Positions 21,225-33,090 of a DNA stretch of 64,000 bases are shown here, piece after piece (position 1 is the stretch's first letter; each line of letters begins with the position of its first letter). A program made the position numbers and the translations under genes. The DNA is from Escallonia rubra (lineage: Eukaryota > Streptophyta > Magnoliopsida > Escalloniales > Escalloniaceae), in NCBI GenBank assembly GCA_033065855.1, contig JAVXUO010001587.1, positions 1,004,501-1,068,500 of the forward strand, read 5' to 3'. The notes under the pieces were generated by a model. It was not told the DNA's origin. It worked only from the letters and a program-made list of their open reading frames with translations, and searched no databases.

Positions 21225-23700
21225 TATAGAGGACCCCTTCTACCAGGGCATATATACTGACCTTAGCATGGAGGTTGCATGCTTCATTCCTTTCACCGAG
21301 TAATTCTCATGTCGAGAGATATTTCACCTCTTCAACATCGGCCTTGGGAAAAATGCTTCGCTTCTTGAGGAGCTCTATGTAAATCGTGTGCATGAATTCT
21401 GAGACTTCTAAAGATACAAGCCTTGATAGCGCGTCTGCCTTTGTGTTCTAATCCCGAGGGATTCGACAGATGGTGATATTCTTAAACCTGGACGCTAGAG
21501 TCTAGACCAGCAGGACGTACTGTGCCATCCTTTCGTCTCTGACTTCCCAAGACATGGTTGACCACCAATTGGGAGTCATTGTATACTAATAAGGAGTCCA
21601 CCTTCAAGGCGTATGCTAACCTTATCCTGTGAGGAAAGCCTCATATTCTGCCTCATTGTTCGAGGCCTAAAAATCGAAATGGAGTGCGTACTCAATGACA
21701 AAGTTCTCTGGGTTAATTAGCATAATTTTCACACCGCTGCTACCAACTACCGAAGATCCATTTACGTAAGGAACTCAAGAATCGTGGGATTTAGAGATTA
21801 CCAGTTGTAGAAGGTCTTCTGGCACCGTACACTCAATGATGAAGTTAGCCAAGGCTTGAGCCTTGATCGCAGTACACAGTCTGTACTGTACATCAAATTC
21901 CCTTAGCTCCACCTACCAGTTTACCAATCTTCCTGATGCTTCGGGACTCTATAAGACCTTTCTAAAAGGCTGGTCTGTTAAGACCACAACAATATAAGAC
22001 TCGACATATGGTCAAAGGCGTTTTGCCAAAGTGATGAGGGCTAGTGCCATTTTATCAATCATCGGGTATCTCTACTCTATGTCTTGTTGGACCTTACTTA
22101 CATAGTAGATTGTCTTCTGAATGTTGTTCTCCTCTCTGAATAAAATAGCACCAACGACAAATTTGGTGACAGAGAGGTAAAGGAATAAATCTTCTCCGGG
22201 GAACGACTTGGAAAGCAGAGGGGGAGAGACTGAGTATGCTTTGAGCTCATCATAGGATTTTTGGCAATCTACCATCTAAATGAAGTCTTTTGCTTTCCTA
22301 ATGGCTTTGAAGAATGGTAAACACAATTCGACTGATCTAGCCATGAATCTTCCTAGAGCCGCGATTCGAGTCATCAACTCTTATACTTGCTTAACAGTCT
22401 TTGTGGACGTAATGGCTTAAAAGGTCTTTATCTTCCCTGGGTTCACCTTAATACCGTGCTGAAAGACCATAAAGCCCAAGAACTTCCCCGATGCAACCCC
22501 AAATACGCACTTGAGTGGGTTCAGCTTTATGTTGTATTTTCTAAGGATGTCAAAGCTTCCTTAAGATCCTTGATAAGTTACTCGGGCGTTCTTGAGCCCA
22601 AAGGGCATCACCTTGTAGTAATATAACCCATGCTCTGTGATGAAAAAAGTTTTGGCAACATTGTCTTCATGCATCATGATCAGGTTATATCCTGAGTAGG
22701 CATCCATGAAGCTGAGCAGCTCATGTCCTAAAGTATCATCGATAAGGGGGTCAATCCTTGGAGTGGATAGCTATCGTTCGGGCAAGCTTTGTTCTGATCC
22801 ATAAAGTCGATGCATATTCGTCATCTACCGATTTATTTTGGAACATTGACGACGTAGGCCATCCAGTTTGGATAATGAACTTCTTCAATGAAACCAGCGG
22901 CTAGTAGCTTATCCATTTTCTCTTCAATCTTATCCTCTCTTTCGAGTGTGAAAGTTATCTTTTTTGCTTAGCTGGCTTCTTGGCTGGATCGACGTTGAGC
23001 CAATGTGTGATCGCCCAGGATCGATTCTGGGCATGTCTGCCGCCGTCCATGCGAAGACATCCACATAAGTTCATAGTAGGTCAACAAACTTGAGCTTGAG
23101 TTCCTCATGAAGGGTCTAACCTATTCGGACGGTCTATTCTTTGACTCCGGGATAGACTTTGATGTTTTTGAGGTCTTCAACTGGTTTACCTCCCTGCTCT
23201 TTAGTCTCATCCTTAAGGTCTTCGATAATGAGTGCCTCCTTATTCTTTGCTCTACAGGATGTTACGTAGCACTGTCGAGCCACTGTCTAGTCACCCTTAA
23301 CTTCCCCAATTTCATGTTCCGTGAGAAAGTTCATCTTGAGATGATAGGTAGATACTATCCCTTTCAACTGTTTATTGTGGATCTTCCAAGCATAGGGTTG
23401 TAGGCTGACGACACACTTACCACCATAAAATCAATAATTAGGTTGATTTGGGTCGGAGGTGTGCCTACTGCGACGGGAAGCGCGATAACACCTTCAACTA
23501 TTACCGAATGGTTAGAGAATCCGTAGAGCAACGTATCCATCTTTCGACGACGATCTATCGGGATATTCATATTTTTTAAGGCATCATAAAACAGGACTTC
23601 AACTGAACTCCCATTGTCGACTAGGATGCGCTTCACATCAAAAATCCCTACTTGAAGGCTGTCAATTAGCCGGTAATCATGGGGGTCTTCACGTCTTCTT
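21225..23700 (-). pseudogene. Tat-type pol: protease, reverse transcriptase, RNase H; integrase missing
   Basis: Minus strand. Protease at ~23,636-23,370: MKRILVDNGSSVEVLF ending with SAYNPMLGRSTIN. Reverse transcriptase at ~22,930-22,300: MDKLLAAGFIEEV, HGLYYYKVMPFGLKNA, then directly FDILRKYNIKLNPLKC, so about 40 residues including the catalytic YVDD box are gone (~22,575). RNase H follows with ELKAYSVSPPLLS (~22,240), VNGSSVVGSSGV (first Asp changed to Asn), NEAEYEAFL, NDSQLVVNHV and NTKADALSRL (~21,430). The reading fades at ~21,240 (VEGVLYK-like) where the antisense ORF begins, so integrase has been deleted. Many stops; inactive. Confidence 0.8.
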
Positions 23701-25925
23701 TATCAACATTCGAAAAGAAGATTGTGGGTGTGGGTAGTTCTATTTCTTGCTCGGGGGATGGCTAGTTATGCACATTTCTTTAGCGTATGCTTTGCGAGCT
23801 TGTCTAAACAAGCCTCCTACTGTGATGCCCCCGGATATGATTTTGATCGTGGCCGCATTCTCTTTTCGTTCTTCCCTTTCTTCAGTAATTGGGGTTACTT
23901 CTCTTCGAACTTCTTTGTGTGCCACATATTTCTTCAAATGTCCGCACTTTATAAGAACTTCGATTAATCGCTTGAACGACTCGCAATCGTCAGTCGTGTG
24001 GTCATGGCCTTATAATCAAGAGATGCAAGATTACGGGAATATCTAATATCTAAAATTCCACTTCAAAATTAGTCGTCTCGGCTATCATAGGGAGCTTGAC
24101 AGTGCTAATGGCCTCTCACGTGGTGTTGTCATAGACTCAGACAACTTGACTGGAAGGAGTAAATTCTGAGGGATCCATAACAAGGGCTTGAACAGTATGT
24201 AGGGGACATACATTATAGGCAGAACCATTATTTACGAGGATTAGAGGAACCCTCTTATTTAGAGGCCGCATGGCGGTGTGAAGTGGGTAATTGTGGCTTG
24301 GTCTAGAGGTGTCAATGGGCTAGGATAAGGCCGACCCATCAGACTAGAGGAGGGCCCTGCTACGGGTCATGGGAACCGAGCCGAGCCTAATGGGGGGATA
24401 TCACTTCTCGGACGTGGACGGTCAAATTGCGTGAGCAACTTAGCGAAAGTTGCTCGTGCAAGCAATGGATCAGCTCCTATATATATATATAGCTTGGCGA
24501 TGGTTTGAACTTGAAGAGACCTTGTCAAATGTGACAGAGAGCTATTGGGCCTGAATACGAAGCCTATATCTTCATCCTGATCTTTGTCTTCTATAAAAAG
24601 GCTTCACCTTCCGCCAACTCTTCCCACGAGATACATCACAAAACTCTAGCAAAGAATAAAAAATATTAACAGACGGAACTTTCATATACTCCCTGACTGG
24701 AGTTATGAGTGTAGAAGGATATATTACTCGCATAACACCATCTATAACACTAACCTTATGAGCTTGTAAGGGTTCCTTTCTGACAACGCGCTTGGCAAGA
24801 GGAGAAATTTCACACTTGTCGATAAGGTCTTGAATGGCATGTTGGAGGGTGATACATCTCTCCGTAGTGTGGCCCTTTCCGTTTAATATGCGTAGAAGGC
24901 TTGGACATCATACTCCTCGGGTATCAAAGCTAGTGTGTGGGTAAGGGTAATTTTGAGATCACACCCTTCCTCAACAACTACTCAAACACCTTGTGCATGG
25001 AGCATTTAGCGTGGGAAACTCCATTGGCTCAGTACTTACTTCCTAGAACACCACTTATTGTGCTCGTATATTGTTGACATTATTGGCACCAACGGGCTTA
25101 GGTTGGGCATGAAAAATCTTGCGCCAGCTCGATCAAATCCAAGCTTCCTTTCTCTAGAGACAGTCCCCTTATTGATGACATCTTTAATCTGCACTATGGA
25201 TTTCATAAAAGACTAGAACGATGTATGGGAGTATCCAACGATATACTCATAATATACCGAAAATAGACTATTTCTTCTTCTATTAGACGGTTTACCATCC
25301 GAGCAGCCTTATGTCTCTATCTCATGATAGAAACAGATACTGACTCCCTTTGATTTTCTTGGTGCTCCTTAATTCTCTATAAGAAATACCCAAGTCTGTG
25401 TTGTACTTGTATTGATTCACAAACTCCTCTACTTCATCTTCCGACGTGCGGACTCGTGCTTCCTTTTGGGTAAGGAACCATCAAGAGGCGGCGTCTGTTA
25501 GGGTGCAATGAAAAGTTAGATTAACTGATCCTGGCTGACTCCATAGGGGCGTGCGCATCTTGACGTGGACTTTGGGGTCTGTAGTTTTATTAAGGTCTAA
25601 CGGTCATCCACCCTTCTCATTGGGGTAATCTGGGACTCAAGTGCGGCTAACTTATCCTTCCATTATGGGGTCGCTAGTTTTCATTCCTCATCTTCTGACT
25701 TAAACTGCCACTCAAACTCGGCCTTCTTCTTATCGTTCTTTTTCTAAACTTAGGTTCATCTTCTTGTTCTCTTTTTCCCCTCTTCTTAAGGTTTTTGATG
25801 TCCTTGGATGTCTGTGCTCGCTGATTTACTAGGGCTATGAAACCGACCTGAAAATCCTTATGTAGTTCAGCGATGATGCGCACCATATCTACCAACTATG
25901 GATATTCTTTAGCCAATGGGGTTGG
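23701..25925 (-). pseudogene. Tat-type gag
   Basis: Minus strand from ~25,895: MVDMVRIIAELHKDFQVGF, then the basic segment KRTIRRRPSLSGSL, homologous to KRSIRRKPSLIGRM at 61,736. The Retrotrans_gag core is at ~25,500-25,270: ARVRTSEDEVEEFVNQYKYNTDLG, then KAARMVNRLIEEEIVYF. Downstream is degraded and interrupted near 24,300-24,500 by unrelated repeat sequence. Gag would form the particle. Stops and frame changes throughout. Confidence 0.7.
24300..24500. repeat. MITE-like fragments inside gag
   Basis: AGAGGTGTCAATGGGCTAGG opens a GC-rich block with scattered GGGCC/CCGAGCC words, of the type common in plant hAT-like MITEs. It is followed by GGATCAGCTCCTATATATAT, which matches the flank of the long-TIR element at 16,996. 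No TSD was identified. Confidence 0.4.
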
Positions 25926-25989
25926 TATGAGTTTCCTGGATAAATCTCAACACAAGTGTTTTTTAGACTTAATTGTATAGAGAATTTGA

Positions 25990-26520
25990 AAATTTGAGCA
26001 ACACAAACCACATGCATAGAACTGGTAGGTTAAACCCCATTGGGAAAGAGAGGTGATTAACTGCAGGATTCTGACTAACCATCAGGTACCTGGTGGGTCG
26101 AATAGCCGGTTAGTCAGTGATTTATTTTTAAAAAATTCTAAAAAAACACAGGGTACTGACTAACCGTCTGGTTATCCAGTGGGTTATCCAACCGATTGGT
26201 TAGACGATTTACAGGCTTGGATCCTGTATAACTCTAGAAAGTCAATGTTTTGACTAACCATCTAGTAACTTGGTAGGTTAATTGGCCAATTGATCGGTGG
26301 GTGGGAGGTTTTGCCTTCAAATTTATTGGAACATTAGGCTCTTGACTAACCGCCCTGTCACCAAGTCGGTTAGCCGGCCAGTTGGCCAGTCAATTTAGAG
26401 TTTAAGGCACAAGCTAGCCAGTTCAAATTTGTAAGGATAACATTAATTGGCTAACCTTCCGGTTACTAGGTCGACAAATCGGCCGGTTAGTTAAAGACTT
26501 TATTTTTTACGAGATTATCA
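25990..26520 (-). repeat. leader repeats of the minus-strand Tat element
   Basis: Five or six degenerate ~90-bp units built on TGACTAACCNTCTGGTNACC and CGGTTAGCCGGCCGGTTNGTCAGT. The same word style, in the opposite orientation, forms the leader at 60,840-61,440, supporting membership of one Tat family. Non-coding. Confidence 0.65.
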
Positions 26521-26521
26521 T

Positions 26522-27236
26522 CTAGCTTACAAATTATTAGCTGGTTTAGACGATTCATATCCCAGCTAACCATGATCTGTGATCCTGTGTTCAAAGTGTT
26601 CAAGAAGGATTAGACCAAAGAGTGGAACCCCTTGTGCAAAGAAGTCTTCGACAAAATCAAACAATACATTAGCAATTCCCCAGTCCTAACCCACCAATAC
26701 CCTGTAGCCCGTTGTTGATATACCTAACCATAACGAATACCGCGGTCGAGGCCATGTTAGCCAAATATTTGGAGAATTCTTTAGTTGAGAAAGCCATATA
26801 CCATGTTAGTAAAAAACTTAACCCAAGAAGAAGTGAATTATTCAGCCCTAGAAAAGACGTATGTATCTTTCGTTTAGGTAACGCAAAGATGGAGACATTA
26901 TGTTTTGGCGTACCAAAACATAATGTCTCCATCTTTGCGTTACCTAAACCAAAGATACAAGCTTCTCATAGAAGTATTTCATAATGCAAAGACGTATGTA
27001 TCTTTGGTTTAGGTAACGCACATCCAAGTGGCTTTTGCTATTGTCCATTCTCCGAATTTGATATCACATATGTTACACAAAATTCGATCGAAGGTAAGGC
27101 CATGGTCGACTTGTTAGTCGAATGCCAGATGAATGATACCAGCCAATGGGAGGTGAAGTTCCCTGATGAAGAATTATGCGTTACTGAATCAGAAATGAGA
27201 TGGCAGTTGTATTTTGATGGGGTTGTAAACAACAAA
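26522..27236 (+). pseudogene. Tat-type reverse transcriptase end and start of RNase H
   Basis: The frame reads RRFISQLTMICDPVFKV, then EWNPLCKEVFDKIKQYISNSPVL (RT connection). After frame changes it gives EKAIYHVSKKLNPR, NYSALEKTYVSFV, QRWRHYVLAY, and, near 27,090-27,236, KAMVDLLVECQ and RWQLYFDGVVNNK. The last is the RNase H beta-strand bearing the first catalytic Asp. It is cut exactly at 27,236 by the solo LTR. A 96-bp inverted duplication lies at 26,863-26,958. Confidence 0.8.
26863..26958. repeat. near-perfect 96-bp inverted repeat with a 4-bp centre
   Basis: The arms (26,863-26,908 and 26,913-26,958) are reverse complements except for one mismatch (TTTCGTTT against TTTGGTTT). They start GTATCTTTCGTTTAGGTAAC and meet at TTTTGG|CGTA|CCAAAA. 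A third, direct copy of the outer ~33 bp follows at 26,988-27,020. Confidence 0.93.
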
Positions 27237-30186
27237 TGTAACGCCCCAAAAATTCAGAGCTCCGTCGCCCCAAACTCTAACCTAGTGGATCATATCAAAC
27301 CTTTCAGATCATGTTCCCTACCACATACTTTAAAGCATCTAATCTAACACCAATCCAAATTCCTTCAAATTTAAGATTACAATAACTGCTCAAACTTAAC
27401 TAATAAAACCTAGGTTCGTAATAATTGGAGTCCTAATATAATGAATCGACAGTACAAACCCGGTCACATTACCCAGTAGCGATGGGCTCACCAGAATCTC
27501 ACACAGACTCTAACCCATTCCCGAACATGTGACAGTTGATCGTCACCTGTAGAAGGGAGTTAAACGAAGGGTGAGCTTTTGATAGCTCATTAAGGTCGTA
27601 CAAGGACTACAAAAGGAATTACCAAACGACTTCAAATGATCCAACTGACGATGATTTCCGAAGTACCTCAAACGATTTGAAAAGCTCAATGATTTCCAAA
27701 ATGGTCAAATTCATCATAAGTAGATACCAAAATAACAATAGCAAACACAGTGGTTTCCAAACGATCAGTAAAAGATCACTTCCAAAGTCATCATTTCCAA
27801 AGTACCACGAAAATTTCTCAAGGATTTCAACACAAGCACAAATCCAATCATTTCTGCCCACACCAATATACACCAAATCCTCCAATACACAGAAATTATG
27901 AAATAATTCACAAATTCAATTCAATGATAATTTTTCAAGAGTTTCAAAATAATCATAACTAGTTCGCTCAGTATCAAAGAAAAAATTTAAATACGATGCA
28001 GGCAATCATAGATAAACCGCTTGTCCACCAATGTACTAGCCCACACCAATGCACCGACTAGTCCATCAAGGTACTAGACCACACCAATGCAGAATCTCAT
28101 GTCAATGTACAAAATGACAACAATTCGATAATACAACATGTTATTCAAGGCTCGCTAGGTAATAGATAATAAGCATTGATAAGAGTTTCCATAAATGTTT
28201 TAAGGCTCAATGAAAGATTTTTATGGCAAATAATGCAACTTGTATCAACATAATAGAGTCCAAATGAATAGCGATGACAAATCAGAATAACATGCGATTA
28301 TCAAATATGCTCAGCATGCAATAACAGACGAGCATCACAAGATCCCATATAACCGATTCAGGTTCAATATTTGGGTATTCTGGGCAATAACATGCTGATA
28401 TCAATTCATACCTCAGAGTTTGACATTAATCATAAATAAATCAAAGGAGTTTACGAGTACGACTTATCAAAATAAGGGTTCAGACGAAAGTCCTTACCCA
28501 GGGTTCAGATAGAATTCTTTACCTGGATGCGCAGTTAAATTATCCTAACCGGAAGTCTTTAGTTTTAACCTAAACGGAACAATTAACTAATTAGATTACA
28601 GTCTATATTACAATGTGGTAACTTAATACAGAATCACACATACTCTCAATATGAACCCCTCACCGGGTATGCAAAATTATCGAAAAGCTCCTGGGGTGTA
28701 AAATTACCAAAATGCCCATCTCGGACTTAAATAAAAAATCGCTCAAACAATCTTATTGTAGTATGTGAATTTACCTTAAAATACCTCTTATAGGTAAAAT
28801 TACCAAAATACCCCTCGGGGTTTCCGGCACCGAAAAAATCCCAAAACATCTTAAAATACTATTTTTAATATCTTGAAGTCATTTATGGACTAATAAGTAT
28901 TTTAAAAAAAAATTGCCCGAAAATCTCGAACCGATGTCCTGACCAAGCTCTAAATGGTCGGTTTCGTAAAAAATACCTATTGGCCGCAGAATGGCCCGAA
29001 ATTTTAGGATATGAATAATATCAGTAAATAACATGTTCCTAAATTTTTCAGATTAAAATAACTTTATTTACTATGTTAAATAAATCCGGAATTTCTCCTA
29101 ATCGATACCCTAATTAAGCGTCCTTTTACGGACACCAAAACATTTCAGAGTGTACGTCTCGTAAAAATATCGGGGGTTACAGTTTTTTACTTTGTTTAAT
29201 TTTGACCCTAATCATTTATGAAAATTCATTGAAAAATTGCCTAATTTAATGTCTATCTTTAGCGACAATTTCAGTTACTGTTCATGATCAAACACACTAA
29301 TTCATATTTTCACACACACAGTCGTCCCCTACCTCCCTCTCCTACACTGTCCAAGCATATGGCTGCTCAATTCTCACATGCACCCACTAAATTCATCAAT
29401 AATCCACTAAAAACCACCTACGTACGATTACTCTCATCAAAAGACCCACCACCTTACCCGAAATACAACACACACAAGAACACACCTGTTACATGGACAC
29501 CTTGAAACACACTGCACAGCCCTCTCTCATCTCCCTTCAAGCATACAAATCATTAACCCATAATTCATAAACCCAAAATTGAACCAAACCACAACTCAAT
29601 CCCTCAACCGAAGCTTGTACACCCAAGAAGAACACACGGTACACACCCAATTTTTCCCTTTCATGCACGCACACTGAACCCTAGAATCATACGTTGAAAA
29701 TACAAAATAAAGGGTTAGGAATTTCACCCCTCTAAGCTTTCTTCCTTCTCTGTTTTTTTTCTTTTTTTCCTTGCCGAGTCTTCTTCTTCCTCTGTTTTCT
29801 CTTTTTCCTATTTCTCTTGTTCTTTTCCTGAAATCGAAAGGTTCCCTTCTTTCTTTCTTTCTTTCCATTTAAGATAAAACCAAAATAAAATAAAATAAAC
29901 ATCAGATTAGTCATCAACCCCAAATAGGAAGAGGTGGCACTAATTAAGAAAGTCTTCTTCGCGAATTTGACATCTCGGGCATATTTTCAAAATTTTCAAA
30001 ATAGTCCCTCAAGTTTTCAAAATTACAAAAATTCCCCAAAATTTTGGAAATTACATTTTTACCCAAAAAATTGTTTAAGCTTCAACGCTCTACTAATACT
30101 CGAGATTTACTCAAATCTATCGCTCGTTTATTCTTCAGGTCTCCAATAGTCATTTTAACACACTCCCAAAGTTTGAGGGTATTACA
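27237..30186 (-). mobile_element. solo LTR, Tekay/Del-like, 2.95 kb
   Basis: On the minus strand it runs TGTAATACCCTCAAAC ... TTTTTGGGGCGTTACA, with TG...CA ends and TGTAA/TTACA inverted tips. It is flanked by an exact 5-bp target duplication ACAAA (27,232-27,236 and 30,187-30,191). No gag or pol motif lies inside, so it is a solo LTR. The GGGGCGTTACA end is identical to the LTR ends at 42,267 and 56,765 of the Tekay-type element. Internal marks are a pyrimidine-rich tract (29,740-29,870) and a CA-repeat (29,310). Confidence 0.9.
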
Positions 30187-31843
30187 ACAAATGTTTTGGA
30201 GTAGGGATATTTTTAATCTAACCAGACATAGCTCATTCACCCATGGCAATCAAGGTAACCTTTGATGGTATTAACAACACTGCTAAATTTGAAGCTTGTA
30301 TCATTGGTTTAGAGATAGCCATAAACCTAGGAGTTTGGGAGATTATGGTATACGGAGACTCAGTATTAATAATAAACCAGATCCAGGGTATGTGGAGGAT
30401 TAGAGATGAACATGCACGTACAAGCATGTCATGCTCATTCGATGAAAATTGTAGACCAGTTTGAAGATGTGGACTTCCATTACCTACACCGGGTTGATGG
30501 TTGACATGTCCGAACGACAGGAGGTAGAAGCTTTTGTAATACAGAAAAGGGATCGACCAGCTTACTACTTCATGATAGTACATGTAGAAGAAGACAGAGT
30601 AACCGAGCCTTGGTACACCAACATGCAGAATCTTATTCAGGATAAAAAAAATCGTAAAGGATGTTCGGCGAAAGAACGAGTAAATTTGAGACGATGGGCA
30701 ACACAATTCATCATATGTGACCGAAGATTATATAAGAGACATTCTAATGGATAACATCTACTATGTGTAACAAAGAGAGAATAATCTGATCATGGAGGAT
30801 ATAAAAGCAGAAGACTGTGGACCACACATGAAGGGACGAATGTTAACAAAAAAAATCCCCTGACAGGGATATTACTGGAGTACTATGGAACAAGACTGTG
30901 TTGAGTATATGAAGAAGTGTCAAAAGAGTCAGTGTATGCCAACTTACAACATCTCCCTCCCTGAATGCTATAAAACCTGACTTATCCCTGGTCATTCTTA
31001 GTTTGGGGAACAGATGTGATAGAAAAGATCAGCCCCAAAGCCTCTAATGGACATGAATTCATATTAGTAGCCATAGATTATTTCATGAAGTGGGTGAAAG
31101 TCACTTCGTATGTTATGCTCAGTGCCAGAAAGATGGCCCAGTTTATTAAAATGAACATCTTTTGCTGATATGAAGTGCCCCGAGAGTTGTTATCAGACAA
31201 CGGGTTACTTTTTGAAGGAGAAGTCACAGAGCTAGCCAAGGAGTACGGTATCACCAACATTGCTTGTCACCATACCGACCACGGAACAATTGGGCTGCCA
31301 GAGTCGCCAACAAGAACATCAAGAGCATGCTAAATAAAATGATGGATTCCTGTAGAAGTTTTCTGGATAAGCTCCCCCATGCCTTCTAGGGCTATAGGAC
31401 ATCAGTGAGAACGTTGATCGGGGCTACCCTATATTCACTAGTCTACGGCATGGAGGCCGTACGCCTGTTAGAATTGGAAGTAGGTTGCTTGAGAGGTCTA
31501 TTAGAGAATCAGATATCCGAAGTGTAAGACACCAATTTGAAGAGTTGGCGCTAGCGGATGAGAAAAGGTTGAAAGTGTTATGTCACATTCAGGGTCACCA
31601 GAACTGGATCGCCCGAGCCTTTAACAAGTGAGTGAAGGGACACGGTCTGAAAAAGGATACTTGGTGTTAAAAGGAGAACATTGGACAAATTTGGAAGCCG
31701 CAAGGAAAGTTTCAAACCCAACTGGTCATGTTCCTATGATCAAGCAAATCATGACTGGGGTTGCAGCATCGTTAGTCAATTTAGATGGAATTCAGTTCTC
31801 ACAGTTAGTCAGTCTAGATCAATTAAAGAAATATTATGCTTGA
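30187..31843 (+). pseudogene. Tat-type RNase H (remainder), integrase and pol C-terminus
   Basis: RNase H continues after the solo LTR: MAIKVTFDGINNTAKFEACIIG, GDSVLIINQIQG. The integrase zinc-binding region follows (~30,800-30,960, GYYWSTMEQD, EYMKKCQKSQ). The catalytic core has Asp near GTDVIEKISPKASNGHEFI (31,010-31,070) and DYFMKWV, the second Asp in LLSDNGLLFEG (~31,195), then TNIACHHTDHG. The C-terminal part contains GYRTSVRTLIGAT, YSLVYGMEAV and the terminal QFSQLVSLDQLKKYYA with TGA at 31,841, a typical Tat pol end. Several stops and frameshifts. Confidence 0.8.
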
Positions 31844-32159
31844 GTGAGATTTGTAATATAACTACAAATGACCTGATCCCCCTTTAGAATAATTCTCAGC
31901 ACACACAAATTGAAGAACACATAGATGGAGTTACATAGGAAGCCTGAAAGTTACCTCGGATGCGGTCAAATTTTAATAAAAGTCTTTTATTCCGCTGGCC
32001 AAGATGCTAACTACATTCCTAAGAAAAATAAAAATGCATGTAAGGAGGAAAACACTGCAAAGGGTAGTATAGGGAAAGTTAGGGCAAAGAAAAATAAAAA
32101 CCAAAAGTATTAGGAAAAAATAAAAATGTCTGCTAGGACAAAAATCCTGTAAAGGATGG

Positions 32160-33090
32160 CTTAGGCAAAAGTTAGGGCGAAACGAAACTTCTAGGTCCTA
32201 TCAGCAACCTATGAGATATCCATCAGCATCTGTTTCATCTAAGATTGACTACCTTGTCTCCGTGCGTTTCTTGTAAGTCATCCTTTGAGCCACTTGAATC
32301 ACATTCTCCAACTCTTCTACCTGGAAAGTCAGTCTTTGATTAACTTTCTCCTTGCCTCTATTACCCTTGCAATCAAACTGACCCTTGAGATGAGTATCCA
32401 CCTTAGCTTCCAAGTTCTGAGTAGCTTTGATAGACGGGGACCTTTTCTAGGGCTTCTCCATAAGCAGCAAAGAAGGGTGTCGCCAAGGCTCATCCATGTG
32501 TAAAGATCGTACTGAATTCCCATCCACATCGAACTTCTCCTCGAACAACTGAGAACGAATCTAAGACCTCCTGATCCAAGTGACCTAGACTTTACCTTCA
32601 GCCTGGGGGCGATGGAAACTTTCCACTATACTCTGAGAAGACTTACCAGGCTCAGACACCTTCGGCCCCTATCGGATAGCTGCCCGATCTTTCTCCTTGG
32701 CTCGCTCCAGCGACCTTATCTCATAAGCACTTGGGAAGTCCCAATTCAACTCTACCCTCAGTAACTCTCCAAAGCCAACACACTCTCTCTCAGATGTTAA
32801 GCCACAGCCAGTTGATGTACTCTTCAGATAGCATTGGAGCAGTTGGGTCTATACAGTCGATGAATGTGTCACCTCTAATGAAATGATGAAAATAGGGAAG
32901 AGGAACCCAACCCTTCAGAGCAGCTTTGATCGCAGACGAGCAAATTGTAGTTCCATGACACCAACGGTACTATTGATGTCTGGAACCACCTGTTTATATC
33001 CGAACTGTCTCAGAATCCAACAGGCAAAAGATGAAGTAGAATATCGTTTCTTCCATTTCTTCCACCGATCTCAAATTTGCCTTATGGTCA
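32160..33090 (-). pseudogene. minus-strand ORF downstream of Tat pol
   Basis: Minus-strand translation shows LRQFGYKQVVPDIN (~33,000), KAALKGWVPLPYFHHFIRGD (~32,930), DPTAPMLSEEYINWLW (~32,850), SAYEIRSLERAKEKDRAA (~32,720) and a charged helical tail (QVEELENVIQVAQRM). The RQFGYKQ and WxxYFHHFIRGD words resemble the large plant retrotransposon ORF of Ogre/Tat elements (DUF7745-like), from memory. It lies antisense after pol, the same arrangement as at 19.5-21.2 kb. Stops and frame changes are present; function unknown. Confidence 0.5.

Larger units (their letters stand above)
26522..33090 (+). mobile_element. plus-strand Tat-type gypsy element, 3' half
   Basis: It starts abruptly in the reverse transcriptase thumb at ~26,522 and runs through RNase H, integrase and the pol terminus (31,843) to a minus-strand ORF (32,160-33,090). 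RNase H is split by a solo LTR at 27,237-30,186. Gag, protease, the RT palm and both LTRs are absent. It abuts, in the opposite direction, the leader repeats of the minus-strand Tat element. Confidence 0.7.

Noticed and set aside
26669..26932. Minus-strand frame repeating the same peptide as a plus-strand frame (METLCFG...)
   Set aside because: Produced by the 96-bp inverted duplication, not a gene.
29596..29923. Lys/Arg/Glu-rich minus-strand frames
   Set aside because: Purine-rich tract inside the solo LTR read in two frames; no domain.
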